A program made the position numbers and the translations under genes. This document shows, one piece after another, positions 7,201 through 7,394 of a stretch of DNA of 7,394 bases; positions within the stretch are counted from its first letter, which is position 1, and every line of letters begins with the position of its first letter. The notes under the pieces were generated by a model. It made no database searches. It was not told the origin of the DNA and was given only the letters and a program-made list of their open reading frames with translations. The DNA lies in assembly GCA_005877365.1 (NCBI GenBank), contig VBPP01000015.1, positions 1-7,394 on the forward strand, read 5' to 3'. Source of the DNA: Nitrososphaerota archaeon. GTDB taxonomy: Archaea > Thermoproteota > Nitrososphaeria > Nitrososphaerales > Gagatemarchaeaceae.

Positions 7201-7394
7201 CAGTTCTTCGGGCTCGGTTTTACCCACGCCACCTCCTCCATTACAATAAAGCGTTCCAGAGGATCATACTCCACCCTGAGAACCTTGGCAGAGAAGATTG
7301 CGAAGCAGATAGAAGTGGCTGACAAGATTGAAGCCGTGTCAACGAAAGAAGTCGTCGAATCGATAATCAGAACCCATCTGATAAGGGACGTGAT
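4234..7394 (+). CDS. polC: DNA polymerase D large subunit DP2 (C-terminus outside window)
   Basis: This is the catalytic subunit of PolD, the archaeal replicative polymerase, which works with the exonuclease subunit DP1 at the fork. The frame gives 1053 residues without stop or frameshift; DP2 proteins are usually 1100-1300 without inteins, so only the tail is missing. Family blocks in order: YAGPMRSAGGTEAA (158-171); SGRAVLSSPGRMGGFRLRYG (317-336); DLGDVLISFGDFLESN (about 416-431); VGRPEKA with KPPVHTLFPVG (607-613, 619-629); four CxxC pairs for zinc binding (657/660, 669/672, 682/685, 694/697); LAPHTSVGVAGRVIGF and the catalytic loop CDGDGD (899-904), where D900 and D902 align with the two Asp residues essential in Pyrococcus DP2; LLNFS (913-917); EVDNQAHNFD near the end. 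Catalysis uses double-psi beta-barrels related to RNA polymerase. No intein interrupts the catalytic loop, a common insertion place. Several conserved residues near the active site are replaced (see findings). DP1 is not in the window. It is probably an essential housekeeping gene with its own promoter. Confidence 0.97.
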   Translation, partial: MPFDAKSAWERSKQLAPFPDHLNPYYEDILSQYEQAYSIAEIGRSKGYDPNYNVEPRTVFDLADRVNEMLGLDQFEGLAERLRVLLKTTSKEKAAINISQEIALGKFGRMDTAKALEYGVRAGLAVITDGVTVAPIQGIYTVSVKQNDDNSSYASVSYAGPMRSAGGTEAAFSLVIADLTAKKLGLSSYRAREEEIGRYTEELRVYEREVGNFQYRVTDEDVRSAISNLPVEIDGVETDPVEVVVHRNLSRVGTDRVRGGALRVLNDGVVGRAHKLEKKLASLNVSGWEWLEQLGGGTQQSSSETEHAGAHFEEVISGRAVLSSPGRMGGFRLRYGRSFNTGLSTVGIHPAVPTLLDFPVVVGTQVKVDQPGKAATIAFVDSIEGPTILLRDGSVRRIDSAEQAEEVRDELAKVIDLGDVLISFGDFLESNKNLSPSPYVVGWWVQDVENASLSPNRQNPGENRIYNEILERITADPFLGISAREALTLSKELNVPLHPRFSYRLDRLSAAELLEVRRASHYANDHVEIDITSHPVKLLLERTLLPHKVEGSVARVEGDDAIILAHLLALDSAVPPSEDYRDAADMIRGLSGIRIGRQTTATVGVRVGRPEKAMLRHLKPPVHTLFPVGPGGGPSRNLLSVIGKEGTVEVDIVNLVCPSCGARRTSIRCDQCGEATQRFLTCPRCNKDTNDSVCPSCKIKTVTHSKTRLNLRSKVEFAIRRVPHDPSKPVKGVRGLTSQSKTPEALEKGIIRSNNSVYVYKDGTMRIDVTNAPLTHFRPRDIKTDLPTLSMLGYAEDYRGERLTRTDQILEIKPQDVILPIDIADDLVRMANFIDEELVTLYNIKPFYEAKKASDLIGRIVIGLAPHTSVGVAGRVIGFAATQVCFASPCWHAAKRRDCDGDGDSLLLLLDTLLNFSTEYIPDQIGGLMDTPLLIQPVVIPAEVDNQAHNFDIASRYPREFYEATQTYPTAASLEPMVETIGRRLAGERQFFGLGFTHATSSITIKRSRGSYSTLRTLAEKIAKQIEVADKIEAVSTKEVVESIIRTHLIRDV

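Overview
The window looks like a chromosomal piece of an archaeon. It carries the large subunit (DP2) of the archaea-specific replicative polymerase PolD, an archaeal one-domain winged-helix regulator of the HTH_45 type, and archaeal-style TATA elements in AT-rich gaps between GC-rich genes. HTH_45 regulators are abundant in Nitrososphaeria (Thaumarchaeota) and related lineages, so I favour that neighbourhood. The lineage is an inference; the archaeal assignment is solid.

Layout: (1) Positions 1-3279, minus strand: the first 1093 residues of a very large secreted protein, whose 3' end lies outside the window. It has a short signal peptide, a proline-rich linker, a beta-rich domain, a sialidase-like (Asp-box) propeller region, and the start of an RHS/YD-repeat shell. 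(2) Positions 3280-3476: an AT-rich divergent control region with a TATA element for each side, two different 20-bp dyads and a shorter inverted repeat. (3) Positions 3477-3770, plus strand: a 97-residue winged-helix DNA-binding protein, probably on a leaderless mRNA. (4) Positions 3771-4233: a mostly non-coding gap with a doubtful minus-strand ORF, a T-rich tract, and the leader of the next gene. (5) Position 4234 to the window end, plus strand: PolD DP2, complete at its N-terminus and cut near its C-terminus.

The YD-repeat gene and the winged-helix gene are divergent and share one control region, so they may form a regulated surface-protein module, with the small protein controlling the giant one. 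PolD DP2 looks like an unrelated housekeeping neighbour. The most interesting points are the archaeal propeller-plus-YD giant protein with its own candidate regulator and dyads, and a cluster of unusual residues around the otherwise recognisable DP2 active site. The decisive C-terminal part of the YD protein, where a toxin or effector would sit, is not in the window.
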